Counted from the stretch's first letter, positions 1 through 7,879 are shown. The stretch is DNA of 40,669 nucleotides from Flavobacterium psychroterrae (GCF_018380615.1 NZ_JAGYVZ010000035.1:1-40669), one strand, 5' to 3'. The notes: a model not told the origin generated them from the sequence alone. Made by a program: numbers and translations.

Positions 1-78
1 TAGAAAAACAACTAATAGAATAAAATAATTTTATATTTTTAAACTACTTTTTAGACACCTTTTTGAGTTCATTTATAC

Positions 79-122
79 TGCTCACTTTTATCCAGAATTA
101 GGTGCTCACTTTATCCAGAATA
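79..122 (+). mobile_element. Relic of an IS21-like terminal repeat
   Basis: Two near-identical units, GCTCACTTTTATCCAGAAT (80-98) and GCTCACTTTATCCAGAAT (104-121), lie in direct orientation 24 bases apart, each preceded by T. Tandem CTCACTTT..CCGGAAT-like units are what I remember of the ends of IS21-family elements. No istA or istB follows; the sequence passes straight into the body of a flavin oxidoreductase gene. I infer a scar left by an element whose body has been deleted. The family assignment is from memory and not from a search. Confidence 0.5.
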
Positions 123-130
123 TCCACACT

Positions 131-742
131 GACTTTGTAAACGCTTCTAAAAACGCGATACTTGCGGGTTTTGATGGTGTAGAACTTCATGGTGCAAATG
201 GGTATCTGCTGGAACAATTCCTAAATCCAAATGTTAATACAAGAGAAGACGAATATGGTGGAAACCTCATAAACAGAAGCCGTTTTACATTAGAAGTTAC
301 AAAAGCAATTGCTGGTGCTATTGGTGCTGATAAAATAGGAATTCGTTTTTCTCCATTTTCTGAATTAAGTGACCAAAAAGGGTACAACACAGACGAAGTG
401 CATCAAACTTATACTTATTTAAGTAGGGAATTGAACAAATTGGATATTGCCTATATTCATATTTCAGCCAACCCTGCAATTCCTGAAAAAACATATAAGG
501 CAATTCGTGAAGCATTTAGTAACACTCTTATATATTGTAATGGTCTAACTCCTGAATCGGCTGAAGAACTTTTACAGAATAATACGGCAGACCTTGTTGG
601 TTTTGGACGTGGATTTCTTGCTAATCCTGATTTTGTTAGCCGTTTAGAAAAAAATGCCCCACTCAATGATCTTGACTACAACACATTGTATTCTCCTGGT
701 GAACAAGGTTATATCGATTATCCACTTTATACATCGAGATAA
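131..742 (+). pseudogene. 5'-truncated Old Yellow Enzyme (NADH:flavin oxidoreductase)
   Basis: The frame is open from about 131 and encodes about 203 residues that match the C-terminal part of the OYE family, FMN-dependent ene-reductases of about 360 residues. Visible landmarks are AGFDGVELHGANGYLLEQFL-like sequence (the H..N pair that binds substrate, then the Tyr that donates a proton), NTREDEYGGNLINRSRF, and near the end the FMN-phosphate loop DLVGFGRGFLANPDF. The N-terminal 150 or so residues, with the first barrel strands, are missing and replaced by the IS21-like repeat. The first internal ATG is at 398, which would leave only 114 residues and no substrate site. I call it a non-functional remnant. 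Its stop codon overlaps the start of the next gene (TAATG), so it was once the upstream member of that operon. Confidence 0.8.
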
Positions 743-1665
743 TGAAAGCAATTCAATATAAAAACTACGGAAGTTCCGCTGTTATTGAACAGGTTGAAAT
801 TCCGACACCATCTATCCAAAATGAAAATGATGTTTTAATTCAGGTTAAGGCTGCTGCTATAAATCCTATAGATATTAAAATACGAACGGGAATTATGAAG
901 AAAATCCGTCCAGTACAAATGCCATTCATACCAGGAGGTGAAGCTTCGGGAATAATTATTGAAATTGGAAGTGAGGTATCAAAGTTTAAAGTGGGTGACG
1001 AGGTAATCGCTCTTACAAAGACGAGTGCTTATGCCCAATATGTAACTGTGAATGAAAACGCTGTTTTACTAAAACCACAAAGTTTGTCTTTTGAAGAGGC
1101 CGCTTCAATAAGTGTAAATATAGGTACTGCACAATCTGTTTTATTTACAGAAGGAAAATTGGAGAAAGGGCAAAAAGTTTTAATTCAAGGAGGTGGCGGT
1201 GCTGCTGGTGGCGCAATGGTGCAAATGGCAAAAGCTGCCGGAGCATATATTATCGCTACGGCTTCTGGAAACGGAGTTGCTTTGGCAAAAAGTCTAGGTG
1301 CAGACGAAGTAATTGATTATAAATTATATGATGTAAGTACTATTGCTACAGATGTTGATCTGGTGGCGGATACAGCAGGTGGTGAAGCTCAGGAAAAACT
1401 TTTTCAAGTGTTAAAGCAAGGAGGTAGATTATTAAGTATTGTCTCACCACCATCACTGCTACTGGCAGAAAAATTCAACGTTAATGCTCGATTTGTAGCT
1501 TCCGACATTTCTCTCAAGAGCTTAGAAAATGGCATTGATCTGATAGGAACGGGAAAATTTAAGACAATTGTTTCCAAAACATTTAAACTTGAAGAAGCTG
1601 CAATTGCACAGGATTTTTTAACAGTTGGCGGGGTAAACGGAAAGGTAGTTTTGCTTGTAGAATAA
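742..1665 (+). CDS. Zinc-independent MDR oxidoreductase, quinone reductase-like
   Basis: This 307-residue protein belongs to the medium-chain dehydrogenase/reductase superfamily, quinone oxidoreductase branch, which reduces quinones or activated alkenes with NADPH in the cytoplasm. The N-terminal GroES-like half shows AAAINPIDIKIRTG (37-50) and PGGEASG (64-70). The Rossmann half has a glycine-rich loop, GGGGAAGGA (150-158), and GADEVIDY. The zinc-binding cysteines and structural zinc loop of alcohol dehydrogenases are absent, which fits the quinone reductase branch. The start overlaps the stop of the truncated OYE gene by one base, and an NmrA-like gene follows 18 bases downstream. The cluster looks like an electrophile or quinone detoxification operon. 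The exact substrate is unknown. Confidence 0.85.
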   Translation: MKAIQYKNYGSSAVIEQVEIPTPSIQNENDVLIQVKAAAINPIDIKIRTGIMKKIRPVQMPFIPGGEASGIIIEIGSEVSKFKVGDEVIALTKTSAYAQYVTVNENAVLLKPQSLSFEEAASISVNIGTAQSVLFTEGKLEKGQKVLIQGGGGAAGGAMVQMAKAAGAYIIATASGNGVALAKSLGADEVIDYKLYDVSTIATDVDLVADTAGGEAQEKLFQVLKQGGRLLSIVSPPSLLLAEKFNVNARFVASDISLKSLENGIDLIGTGKFKTIVSKTFKLEEAAIAQDFLTVGGVNGKVVLLVE

Positions 1666-1683
1666 AAAAATAAAAGATAAAAA

Positions 1684-2601
1684 ATGGAAAATAAAAAAGT
1701 TATCATTGCCGGTGCAACGGGATATCTGGGAAGTCAGATCGTAAAAGAGTTACTTATACAAGGAGCAAATGTTACTGCTATGGTTAGAGCCAGTAGTGAT
1801 AGAAGTAAACTGATAGAAATAGGGGTTGAAAATTTTGTTGTAGGCGATATGATGGATACAGCTTCTTTAAAACTCGCCTTGTCACCCGAGCATAGTTTTG
1901 ACGTAATAGTTGCTAGTGCAGCGGGATATACACGTCGTCAGAAAGGCGACAGCGCAACTACAGACACAATTGGCTACAAAAATCTGGTTGATGCTACTAA
2001 AAATGCGGGAATTCCTCGTTTTGTATTGATCTCAATCCTCGAATCGGACAAAGCTATAAAAGTACCCCATTTTCATAACAAATTCCTAATCGAAAAATAC
2101 CTTATAGAAAAAAAGCAACCCTACATTGCCCTTAGACCGGGAGCGTTCTTGGATCAAACGCCGGATTTTATAATTGATAAAATTAAGAAAGGAATACTAC
2201 CTACATTTTTAACTGGAACATACGGGATTATCTATACACCACAATTAGCTAAATATACTGCTATGGCAGCTGTTATTTTGCCTGATACAGAGTTAAACAC
2301 TTCCATAGATGTAGGTTGGGACAGACCTGTAAACGAACAGATACTGAAAACCGCTTTTGGAACTGTCCTAAAAAAGAATATTCAAGCTAAGCCAGTTATG
2401 CCGCCATTCGTACTTAAATTTATCCTGCCTGTTGTTGGGAAATTTAATGATAACATTTATGATATGATTCAAATGATAAAATGGATCGATACTGGTATTT
2501 ATATTAGCAAAAACACTCAAAAACAGAAAGAACTTTTTGGAGAACTTCCAACTGTTGAAGAAAGTATAAGACAATATTGTTGCGACAAGGGATTAATCTG
2601 A
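1684..2601 (+). CDS. NmrA-like NAD(P)-binding (atypical SDR) protein
   Basis: The 305-residue product opens with a nucleotide-binding loop, GATGYLG at 10-16, after a short beta strand, the signature of extended or atypical short-chain dehydrogenases. The catalytic YxxxK is not evident, which is typical of NmrA-type and SDR_a5-type members that act as redox sensors or reductases. The central LRPGAFLD stretch resembles the substrate-side motif of these proteins. It starts 18 bases after the quinone reductase-like gene and probably shares its transcript. I see no signal peptide or membrane segment, so it should be cytoplasmic. The substrate is unknown. Confidence 0.8.
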   Translation: MENKKVIIAGATGYLGSQIVKELLIQGANVTAMVRASSDRSKLIEIGVENFVVGDMMDTASLKLALSPEHSFDVIVASAAGYTRRQKGDSATTDTIGYKNLVDATKNAGIPRFVLISILESDKAIKVPHFHNKFLIEKYLIEKKQPYIALRPGAFLDQTPDFIIDKIKKGILPTFLTGTYGIIYTPQLAKYTAMAAVILPDTELNTSIDVGWDRPVNEQILKTAFGTVLKKNIQAKPVMPPFVLKFILPVVGKFNDNIYDMIQMIKWIDTGIYISKNTQKQKELFGELPTVEESIRQYCCDKGLI

Positions 2602-2668
2602 AGAATTATGAGAGGATACTACTCTTTAATTTTTTTTTCATTAAATTAACTATCTAAAATTTAAATTT

Positions 2669-3046
2669 ATGGATTTAGAAACTTTTAGAAATCATTGCCT
2701 TTCGTTGAAGCTGGTAAATGAAAAAATGCCATTTGATAAGGCAAAAGGGGACTATGCTAAAAACTTGCTGGTATTCTCCGTGTTCGACAAATGGTTCTGC
2801 TTTTTCAATGTTGATGCATTTGACTTTTGTGACATTAAGTGTGACCCAGAAGAATCAGAACAACTTCGAGACATTTATGAAGGGATAAGACCTGGTTACC
2901 ATATGAATAAAAAGCATTGGATCAGTATTTATTTTAACCAGGATGTACCAGATTCCAAAATTTTAGAACTCGTGAATAAATCCTATGATTTGGTGGTGAA
3001 AGGTTTAACCAAAAAACAGCGTGAGGAATTAAAAAACATGTCGTAG
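2669..3046 (+). CDS. MmcQ/YjbR family protein
   Basis: The 125-residue protein matches the YjbR/MmcQ fold: an N-terminal helix, then FDKAKGDYAKNLLVFSVFDKWFCFFN, DIKCDPEESEQLRDIYEGIRPGYHMNKKHW and a C-terminal SYDLVVKGLTKKQREEL. Members have a CyaY-like fold and are often annotated as DNA-binding, but their role is poorly known. The conserved PGYHMNKKHWI segment is present. It lies 67 bases downstream of the NmrA-like gene with no obvious terminator, so it may be the last gene of that operon. Confidence 0.8.
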   Translation: MDLETFRNHCLSLKLVNEKMPFDKAKGDYAKNLLVFSVFDKWFCFFNVDAFDFCDIKCDPEESEQLRDIYEGIRPGYHMNKKHWISIYFNQDVPDSKILELVNKSYDLVVKGLTKKQREELKNMS

Positions 3047-3110
3047 AAACAAGCAAAGTGTGCCTCTAATTAAGCATTACAGGCCATATAAAAAAGATTA
3101 CAAATAATTT

Positions 3111-3118
3111 TACATTTG
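3111..3118 (+). promoter_or_regulatory. Candidate -7 promoter box
   Basis: TACATTTG matches the Bacteroidota -7 consensus TAnnTTTG exactly and lies 17 bases before the start codon at 3136. No clear -33 TTG was found at the expected distance, so this is a moderate call. Confidence 0.4.
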
Positions 3119-3135
3119 AACAAAAGACTAAGACT

Positions 3136-3600
3136 ATGACAACTAAAAAAATACCTGCTTACGAGCAAAATTATACAACAGAAGAACATAAACTTGCTGA
3201 ACACATCATCGGGTTGGAAAAAGCAGCACTTGACAAATGGTTCAATGGTGACATTTCCGGGTATGAGCAACTTTGGTCTAAACGCAGCTTTACCTATTTT
3301 GATGCAGTCGTTACAGAACGAGTAGACGATCATGCCACTATTGCTAAATTTTTAGAAACGATTAAAGGCAAGTTGTTTGCCGACTCCTATGATTTTCGTA
3401 GTCCTCGTGTACAAATAGGAAAGGATATGGCTGTGCTTACTTTTCAGGTTTTCGCAAAAACCAACCTTATAGATATGGAATATAATTGCATCGAAGTATA
3501 TCAAAAAGAAGAAGATAATGAATGGCGGGTAATTCATTCTACATGGTCATTTATCCGACCGATGGACAAGAAATTCAGTGAAGAAAAAAATATTGTATAA
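3136..3600 (+). CDS. SnoaL/NTF2-fold protein (DUF4440-like)
   Basis: This 154-residue protein looks like a nuclear transport factor 2 fold member of the DUF4440/SnoaL type. A long N-terminal helix with EHIIGLEKAALDKWFNGDISGYEQLWS is followed by alternating strands, including FTYFDAV, MAVLTFQVFAKTNL, YNCIEVYQKE and WRVIHSTWSFIRP. That order, with a closing strand bearing a conserved His-Ser-Trp-Ser, is typical. These proteins are small-molecule binders or enzymes with widely varying roles, so no activity can be assigned. It has no signal peptide. It sits directly before a Crp/Fnr regulator gene and appears to have its own promoter. Confidence 0.7.
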   Translation: MTTKKIPAYEQNYTTEEHKLAEHIIGLEKAALDKWFNGDISGYEQLWSKRSFTYFDAVVTERVDDHATIAKFLETIKGKLFADSYDFRSPRVQIGKDMAVLTFQVFAKTNLIDMEYNCIEVYQKEEDNEWRVIHSTWSFIRPMDKKFSEEKNIV

Positions 3601-3634
3601 ATCTTAAGCTTATAAAAGCCTGCAACATTTTTTG

Positions 3635-3642
3635 TATGTTTG
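3635..3642 (+). promoter_or_regulatory. Candidate -7 promoter box for the Crp/Fnr gene
   Basis: TATGTTTG fits TAnnTTTG and lies 26 bases before the ATG at 3669. It also contains an upstream in-frame ATG (3636), which argues that 3636 is not the real start of the regulator. Confidence 0.45.
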
Positions 3643-3668
3643 TGATGCTATTTATAATTAATAAATCA

Positions 3669-4250
3669 ATGTATCAAAATCTTCTATCATACATTAATCA
3701 GCATACAACTATGCCACTTACCAGTGTTGAAATAGGTTTGATTGAAGCTGCTTTTCAACCAAAAAAGTTGCGAAAAAAACAATACTTTTTACAAGAAGGT
3801 GATGTTAGTAAATATGCTGGTTTTATTGTAAAAGGGGCTATGCGACAATACAGTGTTGATGAAAGAGGTGTAGAACATATTGTACATCTTTATATTGAGA
3901 ATTATTGGGCAAATGATCGCGAAAGTTCAATAATGCTTACGCCTTCAAAATATAATATTGATGCTTGGGAAGATACCGACTTACTCATTGTTACAAGAGC
4001 AGATATGCTCGATCTTATTGACAAAATTCCTGCCTTGGTAAAAATGATACGATCAATGGACGAGAGAAATGCCATTGCCAACCAACGCAGATTAAGCTCT
4101 ACTATTAGCAATACCGCAGAAAAACGCTATGAAGAGTTTGCTGAAAACCATCCACAATTTATACAACGTTTTCCCCAACATCTTATTGCTTCTTTTTTGG
4201 GTATTACTAAAGAAACCTTGAGTAGAATTAGGAAACAATCCATAAAATAG
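3669..4250 (+). CDS. Crp/Fnr family transcriptional regulator
   Basis: This 193-residue protein has a cyclic-nucleotide-binding-type jelly roll (about 25-125, with FLQEGDVSKYAGFIVKGAMR) and a C-terminal winged helix (about 150-190, with HLIASFLGITKETLSRIRKQ as the recognition helix). I see no cluster of cysteines for an Fe-S cluster as in Fnr, and the phosphate-binding cassette of true cAMP receptors is not recognisable, so the ligand is unknown. The start at 3669 is preferred over an in-frame ATG at 3636 because that one lies inside a -7 box. A strong terminator follows. Next door is a PhzA/B-like gene with a palindrome in its promoter, a plausible target. Confidence 0.85.
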   Translation: MYQNLLSYINQHTTMPLTSVEIGLIEAAFQPKKLRKKQYFLQEGDVSKYAGFIVKGAMRQYSVDERGVEHIVHLYIENYWANDRESSIMLTPSKYNIDAWEDTDLLIVTRADMLDLIDKIPALVKMIRSMDERNAIANQRRLSSTISNTAEKRYEEFAENHPQFIQRFPQHLIASFLGITKETLSRIRKQSIK

Positions 4251-4274
4251 ATTTCTATTTTTTAAGTTTTATGC

Positions 4275-4305
4275 AAACCGTTGACAAATGTCAACGGTTT
4301 TTTTT
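4275..4305 (+). terminator. Rho-independent terminator after the Crp/Fnr gene
   Basis: AAACCGTTGACA pairs perfectly with TGTCAACGGTTT (12 bp, two-base loop), followed by a run of T. An almost identical terminator is found at 4831-4863. Confidence 0.85.
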
Positions 4306-4340
4306 ATCATATCTCATTTATATAAGAACTAATTCTGGTG

Positions 4341-4365
4341 CAACTTTGCCTTATCAAAATGATAA
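4341..4365 (+). promoter_or_regulatory. Promoter-operator region with dyad TTATCA-N3-TGATAA
   Basis: CAACTTTG (4341-4348) is one mismatch from TAnnTTTG. Immediately after it comes a perfect dyad, TTATCA AAA TGATAA (4351-4365), 23 bases before the ATG at 4389. Its position near the expected transcription start would suit a repressor. Much of this element recurs upstream of the isochorismatase-like gene (8222-8240). Confidence 0.45.
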
Positions 4366-4388
4366 AAAACATTAAAATTTAAACAAAA

Positions 4389-4817
4389 ATGGAAAATTCA
4401 AAAAATACCCAAGCAACTCAATTACTTCAAAATACTATAGATAGATTTCTTGCCAAAGACATGAAAGGCTGGTCAGATCTTTGTGCTGAAGATGTAGTTG
4501 CTGAATTCCCTTTTGCTCCAGAAGGTACTCCAGCACGATTTGAAGGTCGTGAAGCTCTTTATGCTTATTTAAAAGATTATCCAAGTTATATCGATGTAAA
4601 ATCATTGCCAAATCTTAAAATCTATGGTACTGATGACGAAAATGTTGCAATTGCTGAGTGGAGTGCCTCTGGAGTTGTGATAGGAAATGGGAATCCGTAC
4701 GAAATGAGTTATGCAACATTTGTAACTTTTCGTGAAGGTTTAGTGGTAAACTACCGTGAATATTGGAATCCACAAGCTTTTCAAAAAGCAATGAGTGGAG
4801 GAAGCTTTGCAGAATAA
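4389..4817 (+). CDS. SnoaL-like / PhzA-PhzB-like NTF2-fold protein
   Basis: The 142-residue protein resembles the PhzA/PhzB branch of the NTF2 superfamily. Landmarks are a helical N-terminus with LLQNTIDRFLAKDMKGWSDLCAEDVVAEFPFAPEGTPARFEGREAL-like order, then a strand with AIAEWSASGVVIGNGNPYEMSYATFVTFREG, and a closing REYWNPQAFQKA. This family has a cone-shaped beta-alpha fold with a small-molecule pocket. No phenazine genes are nearby, so phenazine synthesis is not implied. The gene is a monocistronic unit bounded by two nearly identical terminators, and it has its own operator-like dyad upstream. Confidence 0.75.
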   Translation: MENSKNTQATQLLQNTIDRFLAKDMKGWSDLCAEDVVAEFPFAPEGTPARFEGREALYAYLKDYPSYIDVKSLPNLKIYGTDDENVAIAEWSASGVVIGNGNPYEMSYATFVTFREGLVVNYREYWNPQAFQKAMSGGSFAE

Positions 4818-4830
4818 TAAAAAAAATTTA

Positions 4831-4863
4831 AAAAACCGTTGACATTTATCAACGGTTTTTTTT
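4831..4863 (+). terminator. Rho-independent terminator after the PhzA/B-like gene
   Basis: AAAAACCGTTGA pairs with TCAACGGTTTTT around a six-base loop and runs into a T tract. The stem, T tract and following ATCATAT are the same as in the terminator at 4275-4305; only the loop differs. Confidence 0.85.
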
Positions 4864-4940
4864 ATCATATAGTATCGATTTAAGCCTTATTCATGATAGA
4901 AATTTGCATCAATAATAACAACAATTTAAAAATAACAAAA

Positions 4941-5300
4941 ATGAAAAACAAAATTATTTATTGGGCAACGACAGGAATTATTAGTGCTATGATGGTATTT
5001 AGTGCTTACGGATATTTTACAAATCCAAATATGAAAGCTGCGTTCGTGCATTTAGGATTCCCTGATTATTTTAGAATTGAACTAGGTGTTTTAAAAGTTT
5101 TAGGAGCTTTAGTATTGATATTTCCAATGGTTTCAGATAAAATTAAATCATTCGCTTATTTCGGATTTGCATTGACATTTGTTTCTGCATTTATTGCACA
5201 CATGGCAAGTGGTGACGCAATTTCGGTTGCTGTTGCACCTATTATCTTTCTAGTAATTCTATCAGTGTCTTATATCTTTTATAATAAAGTAAAAGCATAA
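4941..5300 (+). CDS. DoxX-like membrane protein
   Basis: The 119-residue product has four hydrophobic helices and the DoxX-type order: a first helix from residue 5, the loop FVHLGFPDYFRIELGVLKVLGA, a second and third helix around FPMVSDKIKSFAYFGFALTF, and a last helix near the C-terminus. DoxX-like proteins are inner-membrane proteins linked to redox or oxidative-stress functions, but most small members are uncharacterised. The start at 4941 is chosen because the in-frame ATG 48 bases upstream would add a polar asparagine-rich leader not expected in the family. Pirin follows 11 bases downstream, so the two are probably co-transcribed. Confidence 0.8.
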   Translation: MKNKIIYWATTGIISAMMVFSAYGYFTNPNMKAAFVHLGFPDYFRIELGVLKVLGALVLIFPMVSDKIKSFAYFGFALTFVSAFIAHMASGDAISVAVAPIIFLVILSVSYIFYNKVKA

Positions 5301-5311
5301 TTTTTTTGGAT

Positions 5312-6169
5312 ATGAAAAAGGAAACCAATTTTTCGACAAAAGGTGAAAGAACTAGCCTTGGTCCTTTGATTATCAATCGAATGTTGCCTAATACCTATAC
5401 CAATAAAGTAGGTTCATTTGTGTTTCTTGACTATGTTGCCCCAGCTATTAAAGAAATCATAAATACAAAAGGGATTGGGGCGCATCCACATCGAGGCATT
5501 GCTACATTGACTTATATTCTTCAGGGCGAAGTTGAGCATTTTGACAGTGCGGGAAATACTGGAAAAATACATTCTGGTGGTGCCCAATGGATGAAGGCAG
5601 GAAATGGAGTTATACACGATGAAATTATTAATTACGATTCCAAAACTGAAAGTAAAATTATTGAAGGTTTTCAGTTTTGGATTAATTTACCCGCAAAAAA
5701 CAAAGCAGAAGATCCAGTACATATTGCGATTCAGGCCAAAGAAATTCCTAAAAAAGTGTTGCTCGATGAAGCAGGTTGGATAAAAGTAATTGTAGGTAAC
5801 TATGAGGATTTGAATGCTATAATTCCAAATTATGCTGAACAGTTTTTATATCATCTTCATATAGAATCAAGAAAGCAATTTTCGATAAATCTGTCACATA
5901 AAATTGAGTCTGCAGCATTTTTAACAACAAAAAAAGCTACCCTAAATGATGAAGAATTTGAAGCTGGAGAATTGGTAGAATTTGGAAGTAAAGAAGGTGA
6001 AATTGAAATAAAAAACAATTCAGATACTGCGATTGATGTTTTATTATTTGGAGGTGAGGCTTATACGGAACCTATCGTATCAGAAGGGCCTTTTGTTATG
6101 AATTCTTCAGGAGAAATTATGGAAGCATATCGAGATTTTTATGCCGGAAAATATGGGAGAATAAACTAA
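5312..6169 (+). CDS. Pirin family protein
   Basis: This 285-residue bicupin is a pirin. The metal-binding set of the N-terminal cupin is complete: H58 and H60 in HPHRGIATLTYILQGEVEHFDS, and H102 and E104 in GNGVIHDE. The C-terminal cupin (about 185-280) is present. Bacterial pirins bind iron, and some cleave quercetin (quercetin 2,3-dioxygenase activity), while others act as redox-sensing partners. The ATG at 5312 is preferred over a TTG two codons upstream. The gene lies directly after doxX. In this setting of quinone and flavin enzymes a role in aromatic or oxidative stress is plausible but unproven. Confidence 0.9.
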   Translation: MKKETNFSTKGERTSLGPLIINRMLPNTYTNKVGSFVFLDYVAPAIKEIINTKGIGAHPHRGIATLTYILQGEVEHFDSAGNTGKIHSGGAQWMKAGNGVIHDEIINYDSKTESKIIEGFQFWINLPAKNKAEDPVHIAIQAKEIPKKVLLDEAGWIKVIVGNYEDLNAIIPNYAEQFLYHLHIESRKQFSINLSHKIESAAFLTTKKATLNDEEFEAGELVEFGSKEGEIEIKNNSDTAIDVLLFGGEAYTEPIVSEGPFVMNSSGEIMEAYRDFYAGKYGRIN

Positions 6170-6243
6170 AATTTTAAATAGATATTTTTATTCTAGGAAA
6201 CAGTCAGCCAAAAGTTTCAAATCTTCTAATAAAAGTTTCGAAT

Positions 6244-6390
6244 TTGCTCCTGATAGGTTCTTACTTTAAACCTGCTATTTTAGCGGGTGTACTTGTTTTT
6301 ATATATTTTTATTACTACAAATCACGGATCAGGTTAAAAAAAAATCCAAATTGTTTTTTTGAGGATCCACACGAAAACAGTATTATATAA
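6244..6390 (+). CDS. Possible 48-residue single-helix membrane protein
   Basis: An open frame beginning with TTG encodes a short N-terminus, one strongly hydrophobic helix (AILAGVLVFIYFYYY), a basic stretch KSRIRLKK, and a polar tail. This is the layout of a small inner-membrane protein. It could equally be a leftover of a longer gene, since no ATG is available. It is followed by a terminator hairpin that also serves the opposite strand. Confidence 0.3.
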   Translation: MLLIGSYFKPAILAGVLVFIYFYYYKSRIRLKKNPNCFFEDPHENSII

Positions 6391-6392
6391 AA

Positions 6393-6424
6393 AAACGGAT
6401 TATAGTATACACCATAATCCGTTT
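6393..6424 (-). terminator. Terminator of the SDR gene
   Basis: AAACGGATTAT pairs with ATAATCCGTTT around a ten-base loop (11 bp stem). On the - strand the stem ends in a run of T, directly after the SDR stop codon. It may also stop + strand transcription. Confidence 0.7.
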
Positions 6425-6443
6425 ACAAATAAAATCTAATAAT

Positions 6444-7235
6444 TTATGAATTACCATATAGGTTTGATTCCCCTCCATCAATGGCAATAGTCTGACCATT
6501 TACATACTGACATTCATCGCTAAGCAAAAAGGCTACAAGGTTACCCACATCTTCAGGTTTACCTAACTTTCTTGTGGGATTTCTTTGTGCATATGTTGTT
6601 TCAGCTGCTTTTGGGTCGGCGGGATTTACCTGTTTAAAAGCTTCTGCTACCATTGGCGTCAGGATAGCGCCAGGTGCGATTGCATTGGTATATATCCCAT
6701 CTTTACCATATTCTATGGCTGCATTTTTGGTCATACCAGAAACGGCATGTTTACTAGCCACATACGGCATCTGGTTAACAACACCCCTTATTCCGCCTAC
6801 AGAAGCTACGTTTACAATTTTCCCTCCGCCTTGTTTCTGCATTACGGGGATCACGTATTTCAGGCCGTAATACACACCCATAAGATTGATGTCAATTACT
6901 TTTTTAAATACATTGATATCATAGTCTACTAATGGTGCCTGTTTTCCTTCGATACCTGCATTATTGTAAAATCCATCGATACCTCCAAACTCTTCAACTG
7001 TTTTGTCTACATAATTTTTAACTGCCTGTTCATCTGAAACGTCAGCGACGATAGTGATGATTTTTGCAGTTGGCGCAAGGGATTGGATTTCTGCTTTTGC
7101 TTTTTCAAGTGCTTCGGCATTGTAATCTACAATCGACAGGTTGGCTCCTTTTAATGCTACGGCTTTACTTGCTGCAAGTCCCAGACCCATCGCTGCTCCG
7201 GTAATAATAATTGTTTTGTCTTTAAATATGCTCAT
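6444..7235 (-). CDS. Short-chain dehydrogenase/reductase
   Basis: The 263-residue protein is a classical SDR with every signature in place. The cofactor loop is TGAAMGLG (12-19), D37 after the second strand favours NAD(H), NNAG is at 91-94, and the catalytic S145, Y158 and K162 (YVASK) are present. The C-terminal NGQTIAIDGGES motif is typical of SDR enzymes often annotated as glucose 1-dehydrogenase. The substrate is unknown. It follows a TetR gene on the same strand, with an operator-like palindrome between them that matches one in front of tetR. It is therefore probably the regulated enzyme. Confidence 0.88.
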   Translation of the reverse strand: MSIFKDKTIIITGAAMGLGLAASKAVALKGANLSIVDYNAEALEKAKAEIQSLAPTAKIITIVADVSDEQAVKNYVDKTVEEFGGIDGFYNNAGIEGKQAPLVDYDINVFKKVIDINLMGVYYGLKYVIPVMQKQGGGKIVNVASVGGIRGVVNQMPYVASKHAVSGMTKNAAIEYGKDGIYTNAIAPGAILTPMVAEAFKQVNPADPKAAETTYAQRNPTRKLGKPEDVGNLVAFLLSDECQYVNGQTIAIDGGESNLYGNS

Positions 7236-7256
7236 GATATATAGTATTAAAATGTA

Positions 7257-7280
7257 TTAGTTGAAAAAATATTCATTTAA
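7257..7280 (-). promoter_or_regulatory. Second TetR operator-like site, before the SDR gene
   Basis: TTAGTTGAA-AAAATA-TTCATTTAA has the same layout as the site at 7880-7903: one half-site is identical, the other matches at 7 of 9, and the spacer is again six bases. It sits in the 56-base gap between tetR and the SDR gene. Confidence 0.55.
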
Positions 7281-7291
7281 GATTGAAATTA

Positions 7292-7870
7292 TTAGCTCAT
7301 GCCTCTCCATATCATATCAAAGCAATCATCTATGAGCTGCTGGCTTAATGGAAATAATTTTTGGATGATGCCAGTAGAGCAGGAGCGCACCGCACCATCA
7401 AAAAAGCTAATAAGTATAATTGCATCTACTGCTTTTATGATTCCTTCCTGCTGTCCTTTTTCTAAAAGATTATATAGTGGCTTATTCTGTTTTTCATACT
7501 CGGCGAGTTGTTTTTCAAAATTGATCTGGATGTAGCCGGACTGTTGGTACTGGTCGATAAATACGGTTTCGTCATAATTATTGAGCCTGTAGTTGAGCAT
7601 ATTGATATAAATTTGCTTAAGGGATTGCCTTATTGGTACATTAATATCAAAGTCACAATACATTGCCTGTGTCATTTTATCCTCTACAGCCGCGTAGGCC
7701 AACTGTACAACTTCTTCTTTATTTTTGAAATAGATGTACAGAGTTCCGGCGGCAATTCCGGCTGTTTTACTTATGCCTGAAATAGTAACGCTTGCTAATC
7801 CCTGTTTGCCCGTAAGTACAAATACAGAATTTAAAATTTTCTCTCTTTTATCAGGATCTAATGGTCTCAT
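7292..7870 (-). CDS. TetR/AcrR family transcriptional regulator
   Basis: The 192-residue protein has an N-terminal TetR helix-turn-helix (about 10-50). Its recognition region reads GLASVTISGISKTAGIAAGTLYIYFKNKEE, with the typical YxYFxxKEE. The rest is a helical ligand-binding domain with no recognisable signature. It is transcribed just before the SDR gene, and a perfect 9-6-9 palindrome lies ten bases upstream of its start codon. That strongly suggests autoregulation and control of the SDR. The inducing ligand is unknown, but a substrate of the SDR is a fair guess. Confidence 0.9.
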   Translation of the reverse strand: MRPLDPDKREKILNSVFVLTGKQGLASVTISGISKTAGIAAGTLYIYFKNKEEVVQLAYAAVEDKMTQAMYCDFDINVPIRQSLKQIYINMLNYRLNNYDETVFIDQYQQSGYIQINFEKQLAEYEKQNKPLYNLLEKGQQEGIIKAVDAIILISFFDGAVRSCSTGIIQKLFPLSQQLIDDCFDMIWRGMS

Positions 7871-7879
7871 ACAGTAAAG

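Noticed and set aside
4389..4817. Phenazine biosynthesis gene
   Set aside because: The protein resembles PhzA/B, but no other phenazine gene is present, and the fold is widely used.
6574..6932. Two open + strand frames inside the SDR gene
   Set aside because: They mirror the SDR codons on the other strand, and the SDR has all catalytic residues.
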